DNA from: Flavobacterium sandaracinum
GTDB lineage: Bacteria; Bacteroidota; Bacteroidia; Flavobacteriales; Flavobacteriaceae
DNA: 64,000 bases
Direction of reading: 5' to 3'
NCBI RefSeq assembly: GCF_004349135.1
Contig: NZ_SMFN01000008.1
Location: 97,476 to 161,475 of the forward strand
Within the stretch, counting starts at the first letter, position 1; each line of letters starts with the position of its first letter. Below the pieces are notes generated by a model, which saw only the letters and a program-made list of their open reading frames with translations, ran no database searches and had not been told where the DNA came from. The position numbers and the translations under genes are program-made. Positions 25,764 through 34,351 of the stretch are shown one piece after another.

Positions 25764-26168
25764 TTAAATTGAAATCCCTTTTGCTTTCATTTCTAAAATC
25801 ACATCTGATGCGTTCTTAAAAGTGGGCGCTTGTTCTATAATGGTTGCGACTCTTTTTTTGTTGAGTTTAAACGTGATGTCATTTTCCGTTGTAAACAGTA
25901 AAGCCGTCAAGAACGGATTATTCATAAAAGGAGCCAATATCATGAAAGCTTCGTCTAAGGTATGAAATGACTCTATTTCTTCCGTTTTGTACTTTGCAGT
26001 AAGGGAAAGACTGAAAACATCATTTTCTAATAAAACGGGACGAACATAAATGTTTTTTAGTTCGGTATCACCAATGGTTTTGGCAAGTGTTAATTTGGCG
26101 TAAGTTCCATTTTGGATGCTTTCTTTTACACTCTCCCAAAAAAGAGCAAATACAGGTTGGAAGGACAT
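25764..26168 (-). CDS. Conserved-looking protein of unknown function
   Basis: 134 residues, not recognised. It is soluble-looking, with no signal peptide or membrane helix, and mixed alpha/beta. Notable stretches are LAKTIGDTELKNIYVRPVLL and a C-terminal KRVATIIEQAPTFKNASDV. The ATG, clean codon use and frame support a real gene. It is isolated between repeat DNA and the TonB-like receptor gene, and the neighbours give no hint of its job. Confidence 0.7.
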   Translation of the reverse strand: MSFQPVFALFWESVKESIQNGTYAKLTLAKTIGDTELKNIYVRPVLLENDVFSLSLTAKYKTEEIESFHTLDEAFMILAPFMNNPFLTALLFTTENDITFKLNKKRVATIIEQAPTFKNASDVILEMKAKGISI

Positions 26169-26321
26169 AGGCTCTTAGTATTAAGAATTAAATTTAATTT
26201 ACAAAATTAGGTTTTGTTTGCGAAGAATGTACTAACTGATCAAGATATTTTTAGGATAAACGAATTGCTTTAAAACAATGCAATCATAGTAGGCATTAGC
26301 AAGGACTGTAAAGTTTTATAA

Positions 26322-28973
26322 CTAAAATCGAAAACCTACACTAACAATTACAAATCTATTGATAAGGTTGTGAGAGGAAATAGATCTTGAAAAGTCCGAA
26401 ATAGAAATGGTTTCAAAATTCTTATTATTTGTCAAATTTCTTCCTATTAGGGAATATTCTATTTTCTTGTTTTTGGAACTGAATGTTATTTCAGTATCTA
26501 GAAACAAATAGTTATTATCGACGGACAAATCGGGGCTAATGAAATTTAAAACCGTTGCAGTTTTAATTCTTTTATCTAGATTGTAAACTAGTTTTAGTGC
26601 ATTTTTTAGTGAGCCAAAACGATTTTCATTACCGCCTTGTACTACTGTTGCGTAGTACATATAATAAGATTTATTTTCTAAAAAAGTATTTTTATCCAGC
26701 TTTATTCTCATGGAAAAGTCCAATAAAATGTTTCGTGATACGATATCTCTAATCTCTGTAGCGTTGATGCTATTTTTAGTATATGAAATAGAATAACGGG
26801 TATTGAATTCAAAAGTACTTCGCAAAGAATGAATGTATTTTTCTGCGTTTACAGTAGCACTGTAGTCTTGATTGCCATTGTTTAATAAAAAAGCCGTGGT
26901 TGTGCTAGTTTCGTTATTAATTAAGGATCTTATAAAATAATTATTGTCTCTTTGGTTGTGTTGAAGTTGTATTGATAATCGGTTTTGATGATACAAGTCA
27001 TTGTAATTAAAATTTATACCGTATGCATGTGTTTTTAAAAAACCAAGATTAAATTCATTATTTATGAAGCTTCTATACCCCGTTTGAATTATTCCTTCAA
27101 AAAGATTGTTTTCCATTGGTGCATTTTGATTAAAGCTGTAACTTGAATTTATTTGTGTGTTTTGTGAGAACTTATAAATAAATTGTAAGCTTGGCGAAAC
27201 AATCATTTTGTTTTCAAAAATAGTTTTTTGTTTTATGAAATCTTCAATATTAATAGTGAAGTATTGTGATTCTAAGTTTATTCTTAACCCAATTTTGTTT
27301 TTATTATAAGACCAGTTTGTTTTTAAAAACGGAAAATTGAGATTGTATTTCAGATCGTTACTGTAATCAATATCAGAAAAGGTTTGTTCATTTTCACTAA
27401 CTGTTCTTAATAAACTTTTTAATTTATTTTGTATCGAAAAAAATCCTGCTTGTACTTGCCATGTAAATGAATTAAATGTGTGCAAATAATTAGAGGTACT
27501 GGAAAAAGTTATTTTATCAAAACGGCTGTCTTGATTGTTTTGTTGTATAAAGGTATCGTCGTTTTCATCAATACTGATGCCAGGTGACAAAATAAATTGT
27601 TGAGGTGCTGAACTTTTTATGAAATTTGTTTTTGATGTAAAAGCACTTTTATCACTTATTTTTTTGGTTAAATTAAAGTGATGCTTAGCATATTGATTTA
27701 TGGATGTAATTTGATTATCCTGTTTTAAAGATTCATTTATTGAATTAGATACAAATTTAATTTCTTGATACTTTAGTTTCCCTGAATATTCCCAATGAAG
27801 CTTCTCCCTTTCTTTATTTTCAATATGGATGTTTCCATCATATAATTTGGGTGATTTGATGTTGTTTTCCGATTGATTGAAAGTAAAGGTTTCATTGTTA
27901 GCTGTAATAGTTGTTTCCTCTTTGTTGTTGCGTGATAATTGATCGTCATAAATACCAACATTCACTTTTAAAATAGTTTTTTTTGATAATTTATAAAGTG
28001 AATTGAAACTAGAATAAAAAGTTTTATTTATACGGTGAAATTTATCTTCTAATGGAGAATAGAAATTACCTTGATTTATTAAAGACCTAGCTGTTGAATT
28101 ATTTTCCTTAAGATCTTCAAATGATACATTATTGGAGTAAAAGTCATACGGAGAATTATTTAAACCCACGTTATTGTATGTTGCAACTCCAAAACCCTTG
28201 ATCTTGGCATTTATTATAATCCCAGTAGTATTAAAATCGTATTTATTTTTATATCCTAATCCTAGTTTTGAATTTCCGGAAAATTCACTTTTCCCTTTTT
28301 TCAATTTTAGGTTGATGGCAACATCTTCACTGTCATATATTCCTTTAAGTAATGAATTTTCACTGTATTTTTCGATTACTTCTACTTTATCAAGTAGAGC
28401 AGCATCCATGTTTTTAGACCCAACAATGTATTGATTGTCAAATAAATCATCTCCGTCTAGGAGCATTTTTTTTATTGATTTTCCATTGAATTTTATTTCT
28501 CCATTTTCAGAAATTTTTATCCCAGGTAATTTTTTTAATAGATCCTCAACTACTTTTTCTGAACCATCTTTGAATTTTTCAGAATCGTAAACTAGAGTAT
28601 CCTTTTTTCGTATTATTTTTTTAGTATCAGTGATTACAACTTCTTTTAATGCGGTTATCCTTGTCTGCAGTTTAAAGTCTAATGTAATTGTTTCGCTATT
28701 TTTAAGGATTTTAAGATGCTTTTCATCTGTTTCGTGGGCATAAGAGGTTACAGCAATTATTATACTGTCCAACGGTTCTTTTAGTTTTACAAAATAGTCG
28801 CCTCGAGAATCAGTCGTTGTAAATTGATAAATGAGCTGAGGTGTTTGTGGTTTTTTTATTAAAATATTTGCAGTAACAGGATTTCCATTTGAATCTAAAA
28901 TAGTTCCTTTTATAATTTGCGAATTAGAGTACTGGATGACTAGAAAAAATAACAATAGAACTAATTTTTTCAC
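26322..28973 (-). CDS. TonB-receptor-like outer-membrane protein with carboxypeptidase-regulatory-like domain
   Basis: 883 residues with a signal peptide (cleavage near SNSQ, residue 19). A CarboxypepD_reg-like beta-sandwich lies at about 20-105 (IKGTILDSNGNPVTANILI), then a plug-like domain (LLKKLPGIKISENGEIKFNG), then a long beta-barrel ending in aromatic VSVGFRF. No obvious TonB box is seen. The start codon is GTG (28971-28973), three bases after the GLPGLI stop, so translation is coupled. Such receptors commonly pair with GLPGLI proteins in Bacteroidota. Ligand unknown; uptake or export of a peptide or metal is possible. Confidence 0.88.
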   Translation of the reverse strand: MKKLVLLLFFLVIQYSNSQIIKGTILDSNGNPVTANILIKKPQTPQLIYQFTTTDSRGDYFVKLKEPLDSIIIAVTSYAHETDEKHLKILKNSETITLDFKLQTRITALKEVVITDTKKIIRKKDTLVYDSEKFKDGSEKVVEDLLKKLPGIKISENGEIKFNGKSIKKMLLDGDDLFDNQYIVGSKNMDAALLDKVEVIEKYSENSLLKGIYDSEDVAINLKLKKGKSEFSGNSKLGLGYKNKYDFNTTGIIINAKIKGFGVATYNNVGLNNSPYDFYSNNVSFEDLKENNSTARSLINQGNFYSPLEDKFHRINKTFYSSFNSLYKLSKKTILKVNVGIYDDQLSRNNKEETTITANNETFTFNQSENNIKSPKLYDGNIHIENKEREKLHWEYSGKLKYQEIKFVSNSINESLKQDNQITSINQYAKHHFNLTKKISDKSAFTSKTNFIKSSAPQQFILSPGISIDENDDTFIQQNNQDSRFDKITFSSTSNYLHTFNSFTWQVQAGFFSIQNKLKSLLRTVSENEQTFSDIDYSNDLKYNLNFPFLKTNWSYNKNKIGLRINLESQYFTINIEDFIKQKTIFENKMIVSPSLQFIYKFSQNTQINSSYSFNQNAPMENNLFEGIIQTGYRSFINNEFNLGFLKTHAYGINFNYNDLYHQNRLSIQLQHNQRDNNYFIRSLINNETSTTTAFLLNNGNQDYSATVNAEKYIHSLRSTFEFNTRYSISYTKNSINATEIRDIVSRNILLDFSMRIKLDKNTFLENKSYYMYYATVVQGGNENRFGSLKNALKLVYNLDKRIKTATVLNFISPDLSVDNNYLFLDTEITFSSKNKKIEYSLIGRNLTNNKNFETISISDFSRSISSHNLINRFVIVSVGFRF

Positions 28974-28976
28974 TTT

Positions 28977-29693
28977 TTAATATGTTATATAAACCTCTTT
29001 AGCTCCTTTATTCATTCCTCTGGAATATCCATTTGTATCCATTCTGCTGCGAGACTCATCATATTTCACTTTGTATTTATCTAAGTAATTTTGATAGGAA
29101 ATCAAATTTGATTTTAGATATGGATTTTGTATGCTATTTGTTGTTTCTTTTAATTCTACTTTTTCTGCTAACATTGAATACGCTGCAGCTTCGTCATCAG
29201 AGGTAGCTTCTAGTATCATTCCTGGTAATCCTGAAAATTTCCACGGTCCATCGGAATAAGGTATGTCGGTAGTAAAATAAACAGTGTAATCTCTTCCTCT
29301 AAAACGTAAGATCGCCTTTTGACAAGTATAGCCTAAAATATTTTTTGTTTCTGATGTGATTTCCCAATCAAAACTTGGAAGATTATCCTTAACATCAAAA
29401 AACTTCATTTGTATATGATCATTATAGGTAACTATTTTGCTGTGTATCTCTTTGAAAAATGCAGGATTATTCTTTGTGGGAATCGAGAATGAATTATCAT
29501 CAGCTGTTTGTGATTTTGATTTCATAAAATCTTCTTCATAAATAGATGTTTTACCATCTCCCGTCAAGTAACTTTTAAGATTAGTTATCAAACCTATGTC
29601 TTTTGAATTAAGGGTATAATCATATACTATATGATATTGCTGATTTTGAGCAAATGAGAAGAAGGTGATAAGGAGTGCGATATATTTAAACAT
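28977..29693 (-). CDS. GLPGLI family protein
   Basis: 238 residues from the ATG at 29691-29693 (a TTG two codons earlier is less likely). A signal peptide ends near FSFAQ. The family motif appears as FSGLPGMILEA, preceded by ILGYTCQKA with the conserved Cys and by an aromatic-rich DYTVYFTTDIP. GLPGLI proteins are exported and have no established function. Operon with the barrel receptor (3-base gap). A hairpin lies between it and the small peptide gene upstream. Confidence 0.92.
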   Translation of the reverse strand: MFKYIALLITFFSFAQNQQYHIVYDYTLNSKDIGLITNLKSYLTGDGKTSIYEEDFMKSKSQTADDNSFSIPTKNNPAFFKEIHSKIVTYNDHIQMKFFDVKDNLPSFDWEITSETKNILGYTCQKAILRFRGRDYTVYFTTDIPYSDGPWKFSGLPGMILEATSDDEAAAYSMLAEKVELKETTNSIQNPYLKSNLISYQNYLDKYKVKYDESRSRMDTNGYSRGMNKGAKEVYITY

Positions 29694-29715
29694 ATTCAAT
29701 TGTTAAATGGATTAA

Positions 29716-29741
29716 ACAGTAACGCTTTGGAGCGTTACTGT
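29716..29741 (-). terminator. Intercistronic hairpin between the small peptide and GLPGLI genes
   Basis: A perfect 11-bp stem (ACAGTAACGCT and AGCGTTACTGT) with a four-base loop. Only a weak T run follows on the minus strand, so partial termination or mRNA 3'-end protection is as likely as full termination. Confidence 0.6.
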
Positions 29742-29771
29742 TATGATTTCAATTATTTTTTAGTTATTGAA

Positions 29772-30026
29772 TTATTCTGCTGTAATCCTTGGAACTTCTG
29801 GATGAGCCGCTAAAAGTTGTTCTTTAGCAACATTACAATTATCCCCCGTGGTTATCATACCGCAAACTTCCCTATGATCTACATATATACCATTATAAGT
29901 TAGAGTTGCAGTGCAACAAGAACTAACATCGTTCACTTTAGGATTTTCTTTTGTGATTTCCTCTTTTGCGTTTGCAAATCCATTTACACTGATTAATAAT
30001 ACTGCAGCAATAAATAATAATTTTTC
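29772..30026 (-). pseudogene. Small secreted Cys-containing peptide, start region disrupted
   Basis: An open frame of 84 codons ends with TAA at 29772-29774. It begins like a signal peptide (KLLFIAAVLLISVNGFANA) and continues as a short mature part with four Cys (SSCCTATL, REVCGMI, DNCNVAKE). There is no ATG: an in-frame TAA precedes the first codon, and adding one A to the nearby A run would join the frame to an ATT-AAG-AAA start. Either the start was lost by mutation or the assembly has a homopolymer error. It would be the first gene of the GLPGLI/receptor operon and lies about 30 bases after a promoter. Confidence 0.55.
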
Positions 30027-30058
30027 TTAATAATATGGTTTTATTTGTTAATATAAAC

Positions 30059-30095
30059 CAAACTTACTGTGGGGGGGGGGTAAATTCCTAACAAA
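30059..30095 (-). promoter_or_regulatory. Promoter with a ten-G/C homopolymer in its spacer
   Basis: On the minus strand, TTTG (30092-30095) and TAAGTTTG (30059-30066) fit the flavobacterial -33 and -7 boxes. They are 25 bases apart instead of 17-23, and the spacer contains ten consecutive C (G on the plus strand, 30071-30080). Loss of two or more bases would bring the spacing into range. This is the expected layout of slipped-strand phase variation. Confidence 0.55.
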
Positions 30096-30120
30096 AAACG
30101 TTAAAATTGTCATAATTAAC

Positions 30121-30903
30121 TTATTTTCCAATAAAGACCGCTTTTCTTTTCTCTAAGAAAGCCGTTGTTCCTTCTTTAAAATCTTCTGTGCCAAAACATT
30201 TTCCAAAGGCTTTTATTTCGGTTTCAAAGCCGTTTTTTCCTTCTTTGAAATTGGCATTCACTGCTTTTATAGCTTTGCCAATTGCGTAAGGAGAATTCTT
30301 TATTATTTTATTGGCTACACTTACACAATAATCAAGAAGTTCCCCTTCAGGAACAACGTGATTTACTAAACCGGTTCGGTATGCATCTTGCGCGGTTACC
30401 ATTCCAGCGGTCATAATCATTTCCATGGCACGGCCTTTTCCTATCAATTGTGGCAAGCGCTGTGTTCCGCCATAACCAGGAATTACTCCTAAGGAAACTT
30501 CTGGCAATCCCATTTTTGCATTTTCTGAGGCAACTCTGAAATGACACGCCATCGCTAATTCTAATCCGCCACCCAATGCAAAACCATTCACTGCTGCAAT
30601 AACAGGCGTTTTTAGATTCTCAATAAAATCGAATAATTTCTCTTGTCCTTCGGCCGCTAATTGAGTTCCTTCTTCAATCGAAAAATGAGCAAATTCAGAG
30701 ATATCAGCACCGGCTACAAATGCTTTTTCACCGCTTCCTGTTAAAATAATAACTTGAATTTCATTGTTTTTTCCTAATGTTTTGAATGCTTTATTCAAAT
30801 CAGAAATGGTAGCAACATTCAAAGCATTTAGTTTCGTAGGACGATTGATGGTGATCGTTGCAATGTTATTTTCAGTTGCAATTAGAATATTTTCGTAGTT
30901 CAT
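30121..30903 (-). CDS. Enoyl-CoA hydratase/crotonase family protein
   Basis: 260 residues, typical crotonase length. The oxyanion-hole and CoA-binding segments are AFVAGADISEFA and AAVNGFALGGGLELAMACHF. Both hydratase Glu positions appear to be kept (GGGLELAMAC and GLPEVSLGVIPGYGGTQRL). It would hydrate enoyl-CoA in fatty-acid or amino-acid breakdown. It begins 10 bases after the histidine kinase stop, so the two are cotranscribed, which is an odd pairing. Confidence 0.93.
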   Translation of the reverse strand: MNYENILIATENNIATITINRPTKLNALNVATISDLNKAFKTLGKNNEIQVIILTGSGEKAFVAGADISEFAHFSIEEGTQLAAEGQEKLFDFIENLKTPVIAAVNGFALGGGLELAMACHFRVASENAKMGLPEVSLGVIPGYGGTQRLPQLIGKGRAMEMIMTAGMVTAQDAYRTGLVNHVVPEGELLDYCVSVANKIIKNSPYAIGKAIKAVNANFKEGKNGFETEIKAFGKCFGTEDFKEGTTAFLEKRKAVFIGK

Positions 30904-30913
30904 AAGTGTATTT

Positions 30914-32386
30914 TTAGGTGTTAATTATGGGAAGTGAAACAATAAAAGTGGTTCCTTTTCCAAATTCAGTTTCAAAGGTAATCGTTCCTTTATAATTTTC
31001 GATAATGTTTTTTATAATTCCAAGACCAAGTCCCATTCCACTACTTTTTGTGGTGAATTTTGGTTCGAATATGCGGCTGATGTCTTTGGGCTCAATTCCA
31101 ATTCCGTTGTCTGCAACCGTGATTAAAACGGTATTATTTTCTTTACGAATGCGGACCACAACTGATTTTTCTTCCTGTTGTTCTGGAATGGACTGAATGG
31201 CATTTTTAGCCAGATTCGTGATAATACGGATCAGTTGCGTTCGGTCAATTTTCGAAATAATTTCTGGAGAATCACTTTGGAAAACAATGTAATGTTCGTT
31301 GAAAATATCCATAGCGAGTTCTACAACAGCAACAACATTCAAGGTTTCATTTTGCTGTGCAGGCATCGAGGCAAAATTCGAAAAAGCTGAAGCTACTGCA
31401 CTCATCGTATCAATTTGCTGAATTAACGTCTCCGAGTAATCGTTCATTTTCTGTTTTACATTGGGATCAGTCGGATCAAATTTTCGCTGAAAACTTTGGA
31501 CCGTTAAACGCATTGGCGTAAGCGGATTCTTGATTTCATGCGCCACTTGTTTCGCCATTTCGCGCCACGCTTCTTCTCGTTCGCTTTGTGCTAACTTGAT
31601 GGCACTTTTCTCTAATTCATCCACCATCGCATTGTATGCTTTAATCAACAAGTTTATTTCCTTGCTATTGGCTTCTAGAACAATTTTCTCATTTTTTTGG
31701 TTCAAACTCGTTTCGCTTAATTTATCGGAAATTGTTTTTAAAGATTTAGTGATGTAGGAGGATAGAAAATAAGCAAATGCGAAAGCTATGATAAGCATGA
31801 AGGTATAAACTTGACCTAGGCGAATTAGGAAACTTTTCAATTCATTTTCATAGTAGCCGTCATCTTCTACATAAGGCAAGTTTAAGATTCCCAATGGTTT
31901 GAATTTGTCGTCTTTGATTTGGCTAAAAGCCGAACGATTTTTTTTACCATCGATAGTTTTAATGTCCACGTATCTTTTTTCGATAGAGGAACGAACCAGT
32001 TTTAAAATATATTTGGGAATTGGCGGTGCCACTTTATCTACTGAAAAGGATTCTTTAGAGGATTTTAGCAATTTTCCGTCCAGACTGTAGATATTGATTT
32101 CGATGTTGTGAATGTGGGCTAATTCGTGAATTTTATCTTTAAAGATTAAGTCTAAATTAGCAGCATTGAGCGGGTAAGTGGTGGTGGAAAGAATGAAATT
32201 AATGTGCTGTTTTACGGCGTTTTCGTTGCGTTCTAATCGCTCTTGATGGTATTCTTTGGCTTCATTTTTAAATTGAATTATGGAGATTGAGGCAAGAATT
32301 ATAGAAGCCATTAATATCAATACAATCATCGAAAGGAAAATCCTGATCCGTAACGAAAGCATTGCTATTTTGAAGCTTTTAAACAT
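30914..32386 (-). CDS. Sensor histidine kinase
   Basis: 490 residues. Two membrane helices (about 12-36 and 190-212) flank a periplasmic sensory region of about 150 residues. A HAMP-like linker follows (SYITKSLKTISDKLSE). The kinase core has the phospho-His in VAHEIKNPLTPMRLT, the N box NLAKNAIQSIP, and the G boxes VADNGIGI and GMGLGLGI. This resembles NtrY-type kinases. No response regulator is adjacent, so the partner is encoded elsewhere. Signal unknown. Confidence 0.92.
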   Translation of the reverse strand: MFKSFKIAMLSLRIRIFLSMIVLILMASIILASISIIQFKNEAKEYHQERLERNENAVKQHINFILSTTTYPLNAANLDLIFKDKIHELAHIHNIEINIYSLDGKLLKSSKESFSVDKVAPPIPKYILKLVRSSIEKRYVDIKTIDGKKNRSAFSQIKDDKFKPLGILNLPYVEDDGYYENELKSFLIRLGQVYTFMLIIAFAFAYFLSSYITKSLKTISDKLSETSLNQKNEKIVLEANSKEINLLIKAYNAMVDELEKSAIKLAQSEREEAWREMAKQVAHEIKNPLTPMRLTVQSFQRKFDPTDPNVKQKMNDYSETLIQQIDTMSAVASAFSNFASMPAQQNETLNVVAVVELAMDIFNEHYIVFQSDSPEIISKIDRTQLIRIITNLAKNAIQSIPEQQEEKSVVVRIRKENNTVLITVADNGIGIEPKDISRIFEPKFTTKSSGMGLGLGIIKNIIENYKGTITFETEFGKGTTFIVSLPIINT

Positions 32387-32394
32387 TTTTTTTT

Positions 32395-32460
32395 AGTTTA
32401 AGTCTCAGTCTCGGTTTACAGTTACAGTTGGAAACTGCTACAGAAAACTGGGACAGAAAA
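32395..32460. repeat. Short internally repetitive intergenic DNA
   Basis: Between the HemJ-like gene and the kinase gene, short related words (AAACTG, CAGTTACAGTT, GAAAACTGGGACAGAAAACT) recur. It resembles the low-complexity dispersed repeats of flavobacteria; no function seen. Confidence 0.4.
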
Positions 32461-33009
32461 CTATTTTTTCTCTCTAATTCTTTTGTAAAATTTGAACCCA
32501 AGCATAATCAAAATGGAGAATAAGAAAATCCCAATTACACCATATATCCAGTTGACCGCATTTTTTAAAACCACTAAAAATACGACAGCAAAGAGGATAA
32601 TTGTTGCGCCTTCGTTCCATAATCGCATGAAAGTTGTGGTGTATTTTACCTCGTCATTTTGCAATTGATTGAATATCTGTTGGCATTTTGCATGGTACAA
32701 ATACAACACAAATACAAAGCCAAGTTTTACGTGCATCCAAGGCATTTTTAACCACGCTTGACCTAAATCCGTAAAAAACAACATCCAAAAAGCAAAAATA
32801 CTGGCTAAAACTGCTGATGGCCAAGTGATAATGTACCACAAGCGATACGTCATTATTTTGTACTGTTTTTGTAAAATTTCTTTCTCAGGCGAAGGTTTTT
32901 GGGCCGCCTCAATTTGATAAACAAACAAGCGAACAATGTAAAATAATCCCGCAAACCAGGTAATTACAAAGATGAGGTGCAGGGATTTTAGGTAATTATA
33001 GTATTCCAT
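32461..33009 (-). CDS. hemJ: HemJ-type protoporphyrinogen oxidase (CopD/UPF0093 family)
   Basis: 182 residues with four to five membrane helices. The first helix has YLKSLHLIFVITWFAGLFY with the conserved His11. The centre has MPWMHVKLGFVFVLYLYH, with further conserved His and Lys typical of HemJ. HemJ oxidises protoporphyrinogen IX to protoporphyrin IX. General annotation pipelines often call this 'CopD family protein', but the heme cluster around it, in which no HemG or HemY is visible, favours HemJ. It overlaps the MATE gene by 14 bases. Confidence 0.8.
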   Translation of the reverse strand: MEYYNYLKSLHLIFVITWFAGLFYIVRLFVYQIEAAQKPSPEKEILQKQYKIMTYRLWYIITWPSAVLASIFAFWMLFFTDLGQAWLKMPWMHVKLGFVFVLYLYHAKCQQIFNQLQNDEVKYTTTFMRLWNEGATIILFAVVFLVVLKNAVNWIYGVIGIFLFSILIMLGFKFYKRIREKK

Positions 33010-34351
33010 CGTTAGTTTGAATCAGTTTTGTATTCATTTCTTTTTTTAGAAAATAGCCAGTTAATATCGTTGATAAAACATCCGCAATTGGGAATGCAAT
33101 CCACACGCCAAAAATACCTAAAAAATTTGGTAGAATCAGTACTAGTGGAATGAGGAAAAAGCCTTGTTTGCTTAAAGTCAAAAGCAATGCTTTTTTTGCC
33201 TTACCTGCCGCTTGAAAATAGGCAGCGCCAATGAGTTGAACAGCAATAATTGGTGAAGCAGCAAAAACCCAGCGTAAGGCTTCTGGGGTTTGGTCAATCA
33301 CGAGAGCATCAGTTGTAAAAACGGCGACGATAGGTTTGGCAAAAATTAGAATAACCACAAAAATCAATGAAGCTAAAATAGCGGCATATTTTATCGAAAG
33401 TTGTACGCTTTCTTTGACCCTTGAATAATTTCCCGCTCCGTAATTAAAACCAGCAATGGGTAGAAATCCTTGTGTAATTCCCAGAATTGGAAACAGAGCA
33501 AACATCAACATTCGGCTAATAATTCCATAAATCGCTACAGAATGTTCGCCGCCATACGTGTACAAAGTATGGTTCAGGATGATGGATAAAATACTCACGA
33601 CTCCTTGTCTGGAAAAAGTCACGAAACTCAGTTCAGAGATTTCTTTGACAATGGGCATTTTAAATTTAAAATGCTTCATTTTTAATTGCAGTTCACTTTT
33701 GAAAACAAAAAACCAAAGCACAAACAAGAAGCAGGTAAAATAAGAGATGGCTGTTGCCAAAGCAGCGCCCAACATTCCTAAATCTAAGTATTTGATAAAG
33801 AGAATATCTAAGGCGATATTTACAAAAGCTGGGATAATCATGGCAACCATCGCAAACTTGGCTTTGCCTTCGGCCCGAATCACATTGTTGCCCATCATAC
33901 AAAGAGCTAGAAACGGAACACTAATAATTATGGGAGTAAAAAATTCTTTTGCAGGTTCCATTATGGCGCCTTTTGCACCAAAAAGCAGCAGCATTTCATC
34001 ACTGAAAAAAAGACCAAATAGCACGAAAACTGACGCTAATAAAAAAGTCATCATGATTTGATTGCCAAATGTATGCAATGCTTTTTCCTTGTCATTTGCT
34101 CCCAATGCTCTGGAAAGTACAGAACCTCCGCCCACACCAATCGCCATTCCTAATGAAGAAATGAAAAAGGTGATGGGCAAAACTACGGTAACCGCAGCAA
34201 TAGCTAAGGAACCAATCCATTGGCCTACAAATATGGTGTCGATTAAGATATTAACCGACATGAATAAAATCCCAATAGAAGACGGAACCGCTTGTTTTAT
34301 CAAGAGTTTTTTGATATCCTGAGTTCCTAACTCATCGGCGGTAACGGCCAT
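32996..34351 (-). CDS. MATE family efflux transporter
   Basis: 451 residues with about twelve hydrophobic segments in two halves. The N-half contains GQWIGSLAIAAVTVVLPITF and GMAIGVGGGSVLSRALGA; the C-half contains GFLPIAGFNYGAGNYSRVK. These are typical of MATE transporters, which export cationic compounds using Na+ or H+ gradients. It lies directly between hemH (0-base gap) and hemJ (14-base overlap), so it is part of the heme operon. Porphyrin or precursor export is a possible but unproven role. Confidence 0.92.
   Translation of the reverse strand: MAVTADELGTQDIKKLLIKQAVPSSIGILFMSVNILIDTIFVGQWIGSLAIAAVTVVLPITFFISSLGMAIGVGGGSVLSRALGANDKEKALHTFGNQIMMTFLLASVFVLFGLFFSDEMLLLFGAKGAIMEPAKEFFTPIIISVPFLALCMMGNNVIRAEGKAKFAMVAMIIPAFVNIALDILFIKYLDLGMLGAALATAISYFTCFLFVLWFFVFKSELQLKMKHFKFKMPIVKEISELSFVTFSRQGVVSILSIILNHTLYTYGGEHSVAIYGIISRMLMFALFPILGITQGFLPIAGFNYGAGNYSRVKESVQLSIKYAAILASLIFVVILIFAKPIVAVFTTDALVIDQTPEALRWVFAASPIIAVQLIGAAYFQAAGKAKKALLLTLSKQGFFLIPLVLILPNFLGIFGVWIAFPIADVLSTILTGYFLKKEMNTKLIQTNDGIL

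Noticed and set aside
32461..33009. Copper-resistance protein CopD
   Set aside because: The family name is shared, but the conserved His/Lys pattern and heme-gene context fit HemJ better, and no copper genes are near.
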